Part shown: in pieces, positions 59,801-62,747 of the stretch
Layout: each line of letters begins with the position of its first letter
Position numbering within the stretch: the first letter of the stretch is position 1
Source of the DNA: Trachythela sp. YZ-2020
Lineage: Eukaryota; Cnidaria; Anthozoa; Malacalcyonacea; Clavulariidae
Direction of reading: 5' to 3'
NCBI GenBank assembly: GCA_016169945.1
Contig: JADLSH010000358.1
Span: 5,427,001-5,491,000 of the forward strand
Length of the DNA: 64,000 nucleotides
Program-made: the position numbers and the translations under genes
Notes under the pieces: model-generated
What the model was told of the DNA's origin: nothing
The model's input: only the letters and a program-made list of their open reading frames with translations
Database searches by the model: none

Positions 59801-60224
59801 TCATGTTGAAAAAATGTTTAGGAACTATCATTGTTTAGCTGGGCGAGGGTTTGGATGCATGTATTTCCAGTATAATTCAAATGGCTTCGTTAAGTTTAAG
59901 TAATACCAGCAACAAAATGTTTGCAATTAACTTGCAACAAAAGCAGATTCCCACATTTGTCGGTTATTAATGTGTCGCATATTGTCTCATCAATTTTTTA
60001 CTTATGTGTTAACATTTTTCCTTCGCATATGTTGAAATAAGCTTTGAATAAGAGTTGCGCAAATTTTGTTGCCCGCATTGCTCCACATTAGCACCCAAGA
60101 CTCTACTGACCATGTTCCATTCAGGATGGACACTGTTTATCCCAACATACTCCAGAAAGCTCGCGAAACCCTCATTTAGCCATAAGTCATCCCACCAAGA
60201 CGGAGAGACCAAGTTACCAAACCA
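26667..60224 (-). CDS. M1-family aminopeptidase (aminopeptidase N / ERAP-like), multi-exon gene, 5' part outside window
   Basis: This is the span of a spliced minus-strand gene, described exon by exon in other entries. M1 aminopeptidases are gluzincin zinc proteases that remove N-terminal residues; aminopeptidase N, ENPEP and ERAP are type II membrane proteins acting at the cell surface or in the ER. The zinc-ligand Glu exon ([12 protein letters not shown]), the M1 linker ([12 protein letters not shown]), the immunoglobulin-like domain ([12 protein letters not shown]) and the helical C-terminal ERAP1_C domain ([24 protein letters not shown]) appear in the correct order. Intron phases match at every junction that can be checked. 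The exons with GAMEN and HExxH were not seen. About 30 residues between 39,251 and 33,732 are also unaccounted for. No stop interrupts the exons found, so the gene looks functional. Confidence 0.85.
26820..28080. repeat. Degenerate GATGGT / TGGTAAT minisatellite, split by an inserted element
   Basis: From about 26,900 to 27,134 and again from 27,982 to 28,070 the intron consists of loosely repeated GATGGTAATG / GTGGTGATGG units. The two halves are parts of one array, now separated by the 847-bp element at 27,135-27,981. Confidence 0.7.
27135..27981 (-). mobile_element. Copy A of the TCCCC...TTTCTAG repeat family, 847 bp
   Basis: On the minus strand it starts TCCCCGAGCCTTTCGCCGTG and ends GCATGTATGTATTTCTAG, and lies cleanly inside a GATGGT array, so both ends are defined. 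Minus-strand flanks are A before TC and T after CTAG, the arrangement of Helitron insertions, although no 3' hairpin is evident. It carries a minus-strand frame at 27,877-27,611 starting [20 protein letters not shown], with a likely donor after FKR. That frame is shared with copies B and C and appears to be exon 1 of an element gene. No terminal inverted repeats were found. Confidence 0.7.
28081..28154 (-). CDS. M1 aminopeptidase exon (SVTDILEG)
   Basis: Residues [20 protein letters not shown] then ELDE match the FSxxxLIxxVTxxFSTxxEL region of aminopeptidase N. The donor is GAG/GTAATA. The acceptor is chosen as GGTGAAG at 28,155 because it keeps the phase with the exon before. A better-looking ACATAG six codons upstream would break the phase, so this 5' boundary is less certain. 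Confidence 0.78.
28418..28575 (-). CDS. M1 aminopeptidase exon (RYLQYALDE)
   Basis: Acceptor TGCTTTCAG and donor TTTG/GTATCT. Residues [20 protein letters not shown], then [20 protein letters not shown], match the ERAP1_C region (RYLxYxLxxxxIRxQD, then GxxxVWxFxxxNW). Phase is consistent with its neighbour (AG plus A gives Arg). Confidence 0.9.
28620..28760. repeat. Degenerate telomere-like GGTTAG / GGTTAAGG repeats in an intron
   Basis: The plus strand reads GAGGTTAAGGGTTAAGTTGA, then GTAGGGTTAAGGTAAGGGTTAG. The units are variants of TTAGGG without a stable period. Reverse-strand equivalents occur at 39,720-39,905 and a short piece at 43,510-43,530. Confidence 0.7.
28894..29064 (-). CDS. 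M1 aminopeptidase exon ([12 protein letters not shown])
   Basis: The acceptor is ATATTAG. The exon reads [20 protein letters not shown], then [20 protein letters not shown] up to WIINR, with donor AACAG/GTATGT. It corresponds to the IHPNLRSTVYCxAIxxGGExEWDF region of aminopeptidase N. The first base completes a codon started in the exon at 33,732 (TA plus T), and the last two bases join the next exon as Arg. Confidence 0.92.
30346..32405. mobile_element. 2,060-bp DNA transposon with GGCCGGCCAAGGAT ends, nested in copy B
   Basis: GGCCGGCCAAGGAT at the left is inverted at the right. A second inverted block (TGATGGCATTTCGTG, TTACAAGCAGGCAACC) makes compound inverted ends of about 70 bp. GTC flanks both sides (30,343-30,345 and 32,406-32,408), a possible 3-bp target duplication. 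The plus strand has a decayed gene (30,824 onward). Superfamily unknown. Confidence 0.75.
30824..31640 (+). pseudogene. Decayed gene of the nested GGCCGGCC element, unknown family
   Basis: The ATG at 30,824 starts [20 protein letters not shown] and has [10 protein letters not shown] (a CxxC pair). The frame shifts by one base near 30,960 into [20 protein letters not shown] and [21 protein letters not shown] CxxC ... H-x2-C-Y-x-x-F/Y-T arrangement is seen in uncharacterised proteins of many invertebrates, probably a zinc-binding module. Further coding-like fragments ([20 protein letters not shown]) run in other frames to about 31,640. At least two frameshifts make it a pseudogene. I cannot assign a transposase class. 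Confidence 0.5.
32904..33123 (+). mobile_element. Copy C of the TCCCC...TTTCTAG family, 220-bp deletion derivative
   Basis: It starts TCCCCAAGCCGGCGCGAAGC, keeps about 150 bp of the start side (through GCGCATGCGCGAGTTCAG), then jumps to the last 60 bp (GGGGGAGTAAATTGCGTGG to TGTATTTCTAG). It has both family ends and nothing between, like a MITE derived from copy B by internal deletion. Confidence 0.75.
33124..33731. other. Intron sequence
   Basis: No gene recognised. GGGACACCCGGTATATA-type words occur twice around 33,665-33,695. Confidence 0.4.
33732..33840 (-). CDS. M1 aminopeptidase exon ([16 protein letters not shown])
   Basis: Minus-strand translation reads [20 protein letters not shown], then [14 protein letters not shown]. 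It matches the segment LLRxxILxxxCxxGxxxCxxxAxxLFxxWMxNP of aminopeptidase N. The donor is TCATA/GTAAGT at 33,726-33,731. The two bases left over (TA) join the T of the exon at 29,064 to give Tyr. The acceptor is not clear, so the upper boundary is approximate, and part of the domain upstream is missing. Confidence 0.78.
33841..34326. other. Intron sequence
   Basis: No feature recognised between the exon and the Harbinger element. Confidence 0.4.
34459..35500 (+). pseudogene. PIF/Harbinger DDE transposase, frameshifted and lacking its first catalytic Asp
   Basis: The frame starting at 34,459 ([20 protein letters not shown]) breaks in a T-run near 34,628. The next frame (34,638-35,429) gives [34 protein letters not shown] and the catalytic half. 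The second Asp (GDDAFPL) and the Glu ([12 protein letters not shown]) are present. The first catalytic position, normally GAIDGKH, reads GAIYGKH, so the DDE triad is broken. A second shift near 35,427 moves the conserved tail ([13 protein letters not shown]) out of frame. The product would be inactive, although the terminal repeats remain nearly perfect. Confidence 0.88.
35923..37421 (-). pseudogene. MADF-BESS DNA-binding protein of the Harbinger element, frameshifted by a 10-bp duplication
   Basis: Exon 1 (37,421-37,196) starts [13 protein letters not shown] and contains the first half of a MADF domain ([20 protein letters not shown], then VWTEISGRL), with donor GTACGT. Exon 2 begins at 36,534 after TTTTGTAG and completes the domain ([17 protein letters not shown]) in phase. 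The C-terminus ([20 protein letters not shown]) resembles a BESS protein-interaction motif. Between them a tandem copy of GTTACTATCT (36,350-36,369, plus strand) adds 10 bp and causes a stop. Without it the frame is continuous. MADF/Myb proteins are the second protein of Harbinger transposons and bind the ends. Confidence 0.82.
37607..39250. repeat. Intron with nested inverted repeats (37,787-38,593)
   Basis: ATGATAACGCCAGTGTTAAG at 37,795 is inverted at 38,415 (arms of about 100-140 bp, including AATAATAGTATGC near 37,868 and 38,295). A second pair of about 120 bp (38,157-38,273 and 38,476-38,593, with ACTGAAGACT and GTGCTACATAAAT) partly encloses the first. The segments look like overlapping foldback or MITE insertions. 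The remainder to 39,250 holds no exon I can support. Confidence 0.6.
39251..39401 (-). CDS. M1 aminopeptidase exon ([12 protein letters not shown])
   Basis: Acceptor TTTCGCTGTAG, donor TTGAGA/GTGAGT. The exon reads [20 protein letters not shown], then [19 protein letters not shown], matching the ALxLxxYLxxExxYxPWExAxSxL hallmark of M1 C-terminal domains. Its first base completes a Gly codon begun in the exon at 39,518. Confidence 0.93.
39518..39573 (-). CDS. M1 aminopeptidase small exon ([14 protein letters not shown])
   Basis: A 56-bp exon with acceptor TGTTGCCTAG and donor GCAGG/GTAAGT. It reads [19 protein letters not shown], matching the NRAQLIDDAFxLA segment of aminopeptidase N. Confidence 0.9.
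39700..39905. repeat. Degenerate telomere-like CCTAA repeats in an intron
   Basis: Variants of CCTAACCCTAATCC fill about 190 bp (for example AATCCTAATCCTAACCCAAA). It is the reverse orientation of the GGTTAG-type run at 28,620-28,760. It lies 130 bp upstream of the acceptor of the 39,518-39,573 exon. Confidence 0.75.
39916..40122 (+). repeat. TTTCACATGTGAAA-rich palindromic element, copy 1
   Basis: It begins TTACGAAAAATTC and ends GTGAAATTTTTGTAAG, a short inverted pair. It is packed with the palindrome TTTCACATGTGAAA and variants, and shares GTGTGGAATTGGAACATTT and GAAACTAGAGGCTTATATG with a second copy at 43,942-44,165 in the same orientation. Non-coding, probably a MITE. Confidence 0.75.
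40145..40206. mobile_element. 62-bp perfect-arm hairpin (AGTGTTGTATCGGATATACAA)
   Basis: The 21-bp word AGTGTTGTATCGGATATACA(A) is followed by a 20-nt loop and then its exact reverse complement. It is a very small MITE or a folded end of one. A diverged half-site (TGTATCAGATATACAAACTC) is at 40,336. Confidence 0.7.
40546..40688 (-). CDS. M1 aminopeptidase exon ([15 protein letters not shown])
   Basis: Acceptor TTCATGTAG, donor CATTCC/GTAAGT. The exon reads [20 protein letters not shown], then [28 protein letters not shown]-x-x-NW marks the start of the ERAP1_C domain after the immunoglobulin-like domain. Phase agrees with both neighbours. Confidence 0.95.
41303..41406 (-). CDS. M1 aminopeptidase exon ([13 protein letters not shown])
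   Basis: Acceptor TTTCTCAG, donor CATCAG/GTGATG. It reads [20 protein letters not shown], then [13 protein letters not shown], the beta-sandwich domain seen as YxWxIPxxY in the family. The first G completes Gly with the exon at 51,439, and the last G completes Asp with the exon at 40,688. Confidence 0.93.
41407..41892. other. Intron sequence
   Basis: No gene. A 45-bp stretch around 41,600-41,650 (GCTGCAACTTGCAACGCAAT) recurs inverted at 47,205-47,250, so it is part of a dispersed repeat. Confidence 0.45.
42276..42643 (+). pseudogene. Transposase C-terminal-like remnant on the opposite strand
   Basis: Two overlapping frames read [20 protein letters not shown] and, shifted, [20 protein letters not shown] up to [11 protein letters not shown] YxGGYVxxxLxKK motif followed by a helical segment occurs near the end of several eukaryotic transposases. 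The strand is opposite to the THAP-like gene of the surrounding element, so it is either another element or an internal inversion. Low confidence on family. Confidence 0.35.
43112..43853. mobile_element. 742-bp foldback element, TTAA target, about 185-bp arms
   Basis: The left end GCCCGGCGCACACTAGTGCA and the right end GCACTAGTGTGCGCCTGGC belong to near-perfect inverted arms (43,112-43,296 and 43,672-43,853). Exact TTAA flanks both (43,108-43,111 and 43,854-43,857). TTAA targets are used by piggyBac and Kolobok elements. The central region holds a tRNA-like promoter and a short telomere-like GGTTAGGGTTAGG. Confidence 0.88.
43340..43430 (+). ncRNA. tRNA-derived SINE-like head with A and B boxes
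   Basis: TGGCGTATTGGTTTAGGGC at 43,352-43,370 fits a pol III A box (TGGCnnAnTGG). GTTCAAGCCC at 43,401-43,410 fits the B box GTTCRANNCC. Their spacing of about 40 bp is that of a tRNA gene. The folded ends are poor, so it is a tRNA-derived SINE head or a tRNA relic rather than a working tRNA. It lies in the unique centre of the foldback element. Confidence 0.6.
43942..44165 (+). repeat. TTTCACATGTGAAA-rich palindromic element, copy 2
   Basis: It starts CTTACGAAAAATTCACATAT and ends GTGAAATTTTTGTTAG. It has the same layout and orientation as copy 1 at 39,916-40,122 and carries one more TTTCACATGTGAAA block. It splits the P-like element. Confidence 0.75.
44187..44468 (-). pseudogene. THAP9/P-element-like transposase, C-terminal segment
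   Basis: Minus-strand residues include [19 protein letters not shown], then [20 protein letters not shown] and [18 protein letters not shown]. LTERFxQDxxExxFGxxR, followed by NPxxxxFxxxxNxxR, is the conserved C-terminal part of P-element and THAP9 transposases. The catalytic RNase-H-like core between this and the THAP domain is missing. Confidence 0.7.
44612..44932 (-). pseudogene. THAP-type zinc finger, frameshifted
   Basis: The frame from 44,932 ([20 protein letters not shown], then GIFKLP) has the C-x4-C start and the KGxxxFxLP signature of THAP domains. After about 30 residues the continuation ([11 protein letters not shown], then FIHVCRRN, equivalent to the W and C-x2-H parts) is in another frame, and the final His is not preserved. 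THAP domains bind the ends of P-like transposons. Confidence 0.65.
45181..45317. mobile_element. MITE with TTATTATTAGCATGACAAAA ends
   Basis: TTATTATTAGCATGACAAAATT at the left is inverted at the right (AATTTTGTCATGCTAATAATAA). A GTACAATTAATGA palindrome lies in the centre. Non-coding, 137 bp. Confidence 0.7.
45325..45408. mobile_element. 84-bp hairpin MITE (ATCATGCGATG ends)
   Basis: ATCATGCGATG and GTACAATTAGGG at the left are matched by CCCTAATTGTAC and CATCGCATGAT at the right, separated by about 30 nt. It lies 8 bp from the preceding MITE and shares the GTACAATTA word with it. Confidence 0.65.
45409..46430. repeat. Intron sequence with one AACAATTATTTACC hairpin element
   Basis: At 45,744-45,849 an inverted AACAATTATTTACCG / GGTAAATAATTGTT pair encloses alternating GGTGAATATTCACC words. 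It is a relative of 19,121-19,214. Another GTAAATAAT-containing pair occurs near 46,335-46,375. No gene recognised. Confidence 0.6.
46431..47105 (-). pseudogene. LINE reverse transcriptase fragment (motif C to C-terminus)
   Basis: Minus-strand reading gives [15 protein letters not shown], then [12 protein letters not shown] (motif C FADD), [33 protein letters not shown], a stop, and [20 protein letters not shown], then [20 protein letters not shown]. This is the CR1/Jockey-type RT from the palm to the C-terminal tail, with several stops. It differs in sequence from the LINEs at 3.8 and 21 kb, so it is a third family. Confidence 0.78.
47106..47344. repeat. Short ATCATACTTTTTAAAT tandem and flanking DNA
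   Basis: Three to four AATATCATACTTTTTA units occupy about 47,118-47,175. 47,205-47,250 repeats, inverted, the 41.6-kb GTTGCAAGTTGCAGCAAA sequence. Confidence 0.6.
47401..47432 (-). ncRNA. Hammerhead-ribozyme-like motif, left arm
   Basis: On the minus strand, CCAGACGA, the stem GGGC-TTTC-GCTC and GAAACGTC are in the order of a type III hammerhead core (CUGANGA, stem II, GAAA), as is known for Penelope-like elements. The core has CAGACGA in place of CTGACGA, so U4 is changed, and self-cleavage is doubtful. Confidence 0.55.
47590..48554 (-). pseudogene. Penelope-like RT thumb plus GIY-YIG endonuclease, left arm
   Basis: The minus-strand frame from 48,554 ([20 protein letters not shown]) covers the RT C-terminus, a Cys-containing linker ([13 protein letters not shown]) and [20 protein letters not shown] of the GIY-YIG nuclease. 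It shifts frame near 47,850. The rest ([20 protein letters not shown], then [16 protein letters not shown]) continues to about 47,600. An 18-bp tandem duplication (47,665-47,702, plus-strand unit AATGCCGTGAGGATGAAT) repeats HPHGII. The nuclease nicks target DNA in intact elements. Confidence 0.82.
48600..49020 (-). pseudogene. Penelope-like RT core remnant, left arm
   Basis: Several minus-strand frames together retain the RT core, including YFLPKIH with the following proline-rich segment (about 48,945) and the fingers part near 49,000. Frameshifts break it repeatedly. Confidence 0.65.
49080..50560 (+). pseudogene. Penelope-like RT plus GIY-YIG, right arm
   Basis: Plus-strand pieces in order: [16 protein letters not shown] (about 49,078), [18 protein letters not shown] (49,166), [15 protein letters not shown] (motif A), [20 protein letters not shown] (49,554), [12 protein letters not shown] (motif C, normally YIDD), FHPSI, then [20 protein letters not shown] through [13 protein letters not shown] (49,827-50,438) and [20 protein letters not shown] stop follows FHPSI, and frameshifts occur in motif A's region and in the nuclease. 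The changed YIDD and GIY residues (YFGET) show it is dead. Confidence 0.85.
50961..50990 (+). ncRNA. Hammerhead-ribozyme-like motif, right arm
   Basis: CCAGACGA, GGGC-CTTC-GCTC and GAAACGTC follow each other as in the left arm. The same CAGACGA change is present in both arms, so it was in the ancestor of this inverted pair. Confidence 0.55.
51046..51438. other. Intron sequence
   Basis: No feature recognised. Confidence 0.4.
51439..51620 (-). CDS. M1 aminopeptidase exon ([16 protein letters not shown])
   Basis: The acceptor GCGTTAAAG is chosen because it continues DLWDSLTM of the previous exon in phase. The exon reads [20 protein letters not shown], then [12 protein letters not shown] and [12 protein letters not shown], with donor TATGG/GTAGGT. 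VMxTWTxQxGxPVV followed by QxRF is a strong M1 signature linking the catalytic and beta domains. Confidence 0.93.
51621..52055. other. Intron sequence
   Basis: No gene or repeat recognised. Confidence 0.4.
52056..52121 (-). CDS. M1 aminopeptidase exon ([15 protein letters not shown])
   Basis: Acceptor TTTCCCTTCCAAG, donor CCATG/GTAAGA. Exactly 22 codons: [20 protein letters not shown], then TM. This matches the YLxxxxYxNAxTxDLWxAL segment after FxxGLxx in M1 enzymes. Phase 0 on both sides. Confidence 0.92.
52122..52647. repeat. Intron sequence; part of a dispersed repeat
   Basis: 52,270-52,300 and 52,480-52,520 match, in reverse and with a deletion, 57,680-57,770 (GATCAGAGAACGTTTCTAAA, then GATTGAACAGTTGAATACTT). 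Confidence 0.55.
52648..53360. mobile_element. Mariner-type non-autonomous element, 713 bp, TA target
   Basis: The left end CAGGGTGTCCTAAAAAATGC and the right end GGCATTTTTTGGGGACACCC TG are inverted, a common mariner terminus. TA flanks both ends (52,646-52,647 and 53,361-53,362). No transposase frame was seen. Confidence 0.82.
53366..53640. repeat. Inverted repeat of about 50-bp arms beside the mariner element
   Basis: ATGTGTTCTTTTTGAGTAAA through TTGTTCTGGTAAATGTTTTGA (53,367-53,417) is inverted at 53,589-53,637. About 170 bp lie between. It abuts the mariner end on one side and copy D of the TTTCTAG family on the other. Nature unknown. Confidence 0.6.
54340..56375 (+). pseudogene. Multi-exon transposase-like gene ([14 protein letters not shown] / LHFNEN / [10 protein letters not shown]), decayed
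   Basis: Five coding blocks line up. 1: 54,340-54,520 ([20 protein letters not shown]), disrupted by a 17-bp tandem duplication at 54,450-54,483. 2: 54,619-54,789, acceptor [27 protein letters not shown], then [14 protein letters not shown] and an in-frame TAG. 3: 54,924-55,071, acceptor [22 protein letters not shown] and VTYPKFNL, phase-matched to block 2. 4: 55,770-55,955, [10 protein letters not shown] and [20 protein letters not shown]. 5: about 56,230-56,375, [16 protein letters not shown] then a stop. I recall similar proteins as uncharacterised, possibly Kolobok-related, transposases of aquatic invertebrates and fish, but cannot prove the class. Confidence 0.6.
56690..57456 (-). pseudogene. 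P2X7-cytoplasmic-like zinc-domain protein of the element, decayed
   Basis: The minus-strand ATG at about 57,456 starts MDGF as in copies A-C. Open coding-like sequence follows at 57,390-57,130 ([11 protein letters not shown], then [20 protein letters not shown]) with stops between. At 56,860-56,760 the strand reads [20 protein letters not shown], then [15 protein letters not shown] YRxxxxW...G...R-x-x-PxC pattern is characteristic of the P2X7 cytoplasmic ballast domain, which also occurs as a stand-alone module in many invertebrate transposon proteins. Its role in the element is unknown. Confidence 0.5.
57559..58022. repeat. Intron sequence; holds a repeat shared with 52.3-52.5 kb
   Basis: 57,680-57,770 is the inverted partner of 52,270-52,520 (without about 150 bp). 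No gene in the rest. Confidence 0.5.
58023..58088 (-). CDS. M1 aminopeptidase exon ([17 protein letters not shown])
   Basis: Acceptor TTTTTCTGACAG, donor CTGATA/GTAAGT. It has 22 codons, [20 protein letters not shown] then LI, matching KGASVLRMLxxFLxExxFxxGL. Phase 0 on both sides. Confidence 0.94.
58290..58424 (-). CDS. M1 aminopeptidase exon ([15 protein letters not shown])
   Basis: Acceptor CTTTTCCTTTTCAG, donor CAACAAG/GTACGT. It has 45 codons: [20 protein letters not shown], then [20 protein letters not shown] and ITYNK. It matches the ALxxDxLxxSHPI...I..xFDxIxYxK region, just after the zinc-binding Glu exon. Phase 0 on both sides. Confidence 0.95.
58600..59170 (+). mobile_element. Penelope-like element 3' fragment with GIY-YIG endonuclease
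   Basis: A plus-strand frame (58,606 to 58,959; ATG at 58,636) encodes [20 protein letters not shown], then [20 protein letters not shown] and a C-terminal helix ([20 protein letters not shown]). Residues include the CxxC, the GIY-YIG equivalent LYVGET, the conserved Arg and the catalytic Glu. No RT part precedes it, so the copy is 5'-truncated. It differs clearly from the 47-51 kb family. A hammerhead-like motif follows the stop. The frame itself is intact. Confidence 0.8.
59105..59133 (+). ncRNA. Hammerhead-like core downstream of the Penelope-like fragment
   Basis: CTGAAGA, the hairpin TGTTGT-AGTT-ACAAC, then GAAAT resembles CUGANGA / stem II / GAAA. It is placed after the GIY-YIG gene, as in other Penelope-like elements. 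Stems I and III were not established. Confidence 0.45.
59171..60110. other. Intron sequence
   Basis: AT-rich. GGGCGAGGGTTTGGATGCATGTATTTCCAG at about 59,840-59,871 is a diverged terminus of the TTTCTAG family without the rest of the element. Nothing else was recognised. Confidence 0.45.
60111..60224 (-). CDS. M1 aminopeptidase exon with the zinc-ligand Glu ([12 protein letters not shown])
   Basis: Acceptor TTTATATTTCAG, donor AACATG/GTCAGT. Exactly 38 codons: W F G N L V S P, then [20 protein letters not shown] and NSVHPEWNM. In M1 enzymes the zinc site is HExxH-x18-E; WLNEGFA carries the distal Glu, and WFGNLVTxxWW follows HExxH directly. The exon therefore begins just after HELAHQ, which must lie in an upstream exon. 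Phase 0 on both sides. Confidence 0.96.
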
Positions 60225-60825
60225 CTGAAATATAAAAAACGAAGTTATTCAACAACTATATTATAAACTTTCACACGAAAGCAACGAAGGAAATAGTATC
60301 ATTGGCACGATTTATTCCAGAGACAGGTTATCACTCAAGAGACATCATTCGTCTGGCATATCATGACAAACTACTCGGACGAACTAACTAAACTAGCGCG
60401 ATCTATACCGGTTAGGCTACTAAAACTAATCATGCTAACCATCTTTATTTAAATTATTTTGTTTTTGCAAAATTGCTTAACTGTCACGCAAAGATGGATC
60501 ATCCGTGAAGACGAGCTATACGCACGCAAGTTCGTTTAATTTATACATATATAATATATATTTTGAGGTAAGCGAAAATATATATATATATATACGTTTA
60601 GGTAGGTCTATATATATATATATATACGTAGGTTTAGGTCTACGAAACGCAAAGAGTGCTCGACAACATATAGTTAGAGCAAATTATAGATTTTCGCTTA
60701 CCTCAAAACTTGTCTGCAACAGGCTGTTTCATCTGTAAAAGAATCATCAGGCAGTTGATTCTTTTACTGATGATTCTTTTAGATATGAAACAGCCTGTTG
60801 CAGACAAGTTTTGAGGTAAGCGAAA

Positions 60826-60860
<35 letters not shown>
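60225..60860. repeat. AT microsatellites and a 136-bp palindrome (60,691-60,826)
   Basis: TATATATA runs occur at 60,570-60,630 and 60,827-60,860. Between them TTTTCGCTTACCTCAAAACT (continuing about 58 bp to AGAATCATC) is inverted after a spacer of about 20 nt, with only a few mismatches. A piece of the arm (GAGGTAAGCGAAAATATAT) also occurs at 60,564. Confidence 0.75.
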
Positions 60861-60861
<1 letters not shown>

Positions 60862-61590
60862 ATATTTTTGTAAGTGTTTGTTTCACTTTACTAGGATCTA
60901 TAGAAAAGCCCCCACGCAATAATCCTTTGGTTAGGTGGAATGAGGACGATCTAATGGAATGAATACCGTTTTCCCCTAGTATTTTGTAGTAGACTAAAAG
61001 AGTGCACTAACCGAAGTGTGCTAATATAGTATGGTATTTAGTGTTTGTTTCACATAACATACGTACCTCAAATAACATGGATATAATTTCCTTCCCCTCG
61101 CCAGCTATCTTAAATGAATAAGACTCCAGCCCTTGAGACACTGGATGGCGGCTTAAAAGGAGGAAGGAATATTTGATGACATTTATTCATCTACATGAGT
61201 TTGAATATGATAACATTTTTACTCAAACATCATTGTTCAAAATGTTCTAGAACAATTTACCCACGCAAGATGTAATTTGAGATATGACCTGCTCAATTTT
61301 TACATGATTTATTCATGGCGTCTATACAAAGAGTGCACTAGCCGAAGCGTGCTTTATATATTGATATTATATATTGATATTATATATTATATATTGATAT
61401 CATATATTGATATTTATATATTGTTTGTTTGTTTTATTTTAGTGCACTCTTTCAGTCTACTACAAAATACTAGGGGAAAACGGTATTCATTCCATTAGAT
61501 CGTCCTCATTCCACCTAACCAAAGGAGTATTGCGTGGGGGCTTTTCTATAGATCCTAGTAAAGTGAAACAAACACTTACAAAAATATCAA
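60861..61590. repeat. Inverted repeat (148-bp arms) enclosing an M1-like exon
   Basis: 60,861-61,008 (GATATTTTTGTAAGTGTTTG through TAGACTAAAAGAGTGCACT) is inverted at 61,443-61,590. Both arms encode the end of a frame, GSIEKPPRN-PLVRWNEDDL followed by ME and a stop. The right arm, on minus, continues upstream to 61,714 (AHTPTFRPILFKNGKSF, then DDRLLRETGCSGYLDIF). They are probably parts of the Penelope-like family at 62.6-64 kb. TATATTGATAT microsatellite fills 61,357-61,425. Confidence 0.65.
61067..61151 (-). pseudogene. Extra M1-like exon, out of order
   Basis: Minus-strand acceptor CCTTCCTCCTTTTAAG and donor TTTGAG/GTACGT frame 28 codons: RHPVSQGLESYSFKIAGEGK, then EIISMLFE. It resembles the SSHPVSxPVxxxxEIxxMFD part of M1 enzymes, the same region as the exon at 58,290-58,424, but lies 5' of the WLNEGFA exon. 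It may be the relic of a tandem paralogue or a duplicated exon. The resemblance is short and could be chance. Confidence 0.3.
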
Positions 61591-62587
61591 GGTATCCACT
61601 ACAGCCTGTTTCACGCAATAAGCGATCATCAAGTGACGAGGGATTTCGAAAAGATTTTCCATTCTTAAATAGTATTGGTCGAAACGTGGGCGTGTGGGCG
61701 TTCAAACGTTCCATGCATTCCTTTACTTCTGTAGGTTTTTTATTTTAAATCTGCTTTTGTGTCTGCATGTTGAAACTATTTCCGATCTTTCGTTCAGTAA
61801 AAATTGTTTGTCTTCTTTCATGATACATAGTTTTTCCATAAATTGCATTTTTTTTATCCTCCCATATACGAAACTGCTTGCTTTAGGGTTGACCACGTTA
61901 TGGTGAAATCTTGTTTGTTTTCTTTCAATTTCCAAATATATTTCGAAAGTTCGGTGTCATTTGAGTATTTTTGTGTCGAAAATATTTAATGTGGTTACGG
62001 TGTCGCTCTTTAAAGGCCCGTTTACACTACGCACGATTATTGGCACGGCACGGATAAAACTGGTACCCGTACCATTTTTATCCGTGCTGAGACTACCTAA
62101 ATAGGTAGTCTCAGCACGGGTAAAAGTGGCACGGGTAACATTTTTATCCGTGCCGTGCCAATAATCGTGCGTAGTGTAAACGGGCCTTTAATGTGCTTGC
62201 AGTCATGTTAATGTAGTGTTTAGTATTGTTTAATTCGTGTTGCTTGTGGAGACAGTTGCCTTGCATACTATGTCATTGGTCGTACATTGTTTCTGAAGTG
62301 GGCATGTGTTCTCATCTCTGCAATTTCAACTGATTGCGTCATTGCTAAGTGTCTGTGGCTGGTTTTTCCTAATTATGCGTGCATTGTGCCTAGTGATTAT
62401 GGACTTGACATTGTTCATGCAACTATAGCTGACCTTAATTGTGTTCCTGTTAAAATTTTATGTAGTTTCTGGTTAGGTGGAAAATGCTTGTCAATTAAGC
62501 TGAGGAAATTGCGTCCTATATTGGTTCTGACACTCTTACTAAATGGAGGATTAAACCAAATGATATTGCGGTGCCTATTTCTGCGTT
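61591..62587. other. Non-coding DNA with one perfect-arm TTAA palindrome
   Basis: A minus-strand frame at 61,935-61,723 (KASSFVYGRIKKMQFMEKLC) may be part of the upstream region of the Penelope-like ORF. The remaining sequence shows no recognised feature apart from the element at 62,014-62,187. Confidence 0.4.
62014..62187. mobile_element. 174-bp palindromic MITE, TTAA target
   Basis: AGGCCCGTTTACACTACGCA and onward for about 80 bp is followed by its inverted copy (centre TAGTCTCAGCACGG). TTAA lies outside both ends (62,010-62,013 and 62,188-62,191). A mostly perfect foldback with GGCACGG-rich arms. Non-coding. Confidence 0.82.
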
Positions 62588-62747
62588 TTTGTTGTGGAGG
62601 TTGATGCGTGTAGTCAAGTGTGTGGTTGAAATTACTGTGCCTTAGTGCATTTTGATAAATTGGTGCAGATTCTCGAAAGGTGTCCTCGTCAGAAGAGAGG
62701 AGTGAAATGCGCTTGTTGATTGATGCTGGTAGCTGCTTTGTGATGCA

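Noticed and set aside
62287..62604. Plus-strand ORF of 105 codons
   Set aside because: No known motif, and part of it overlaps the Penelope-like left arm on the opposite strand.
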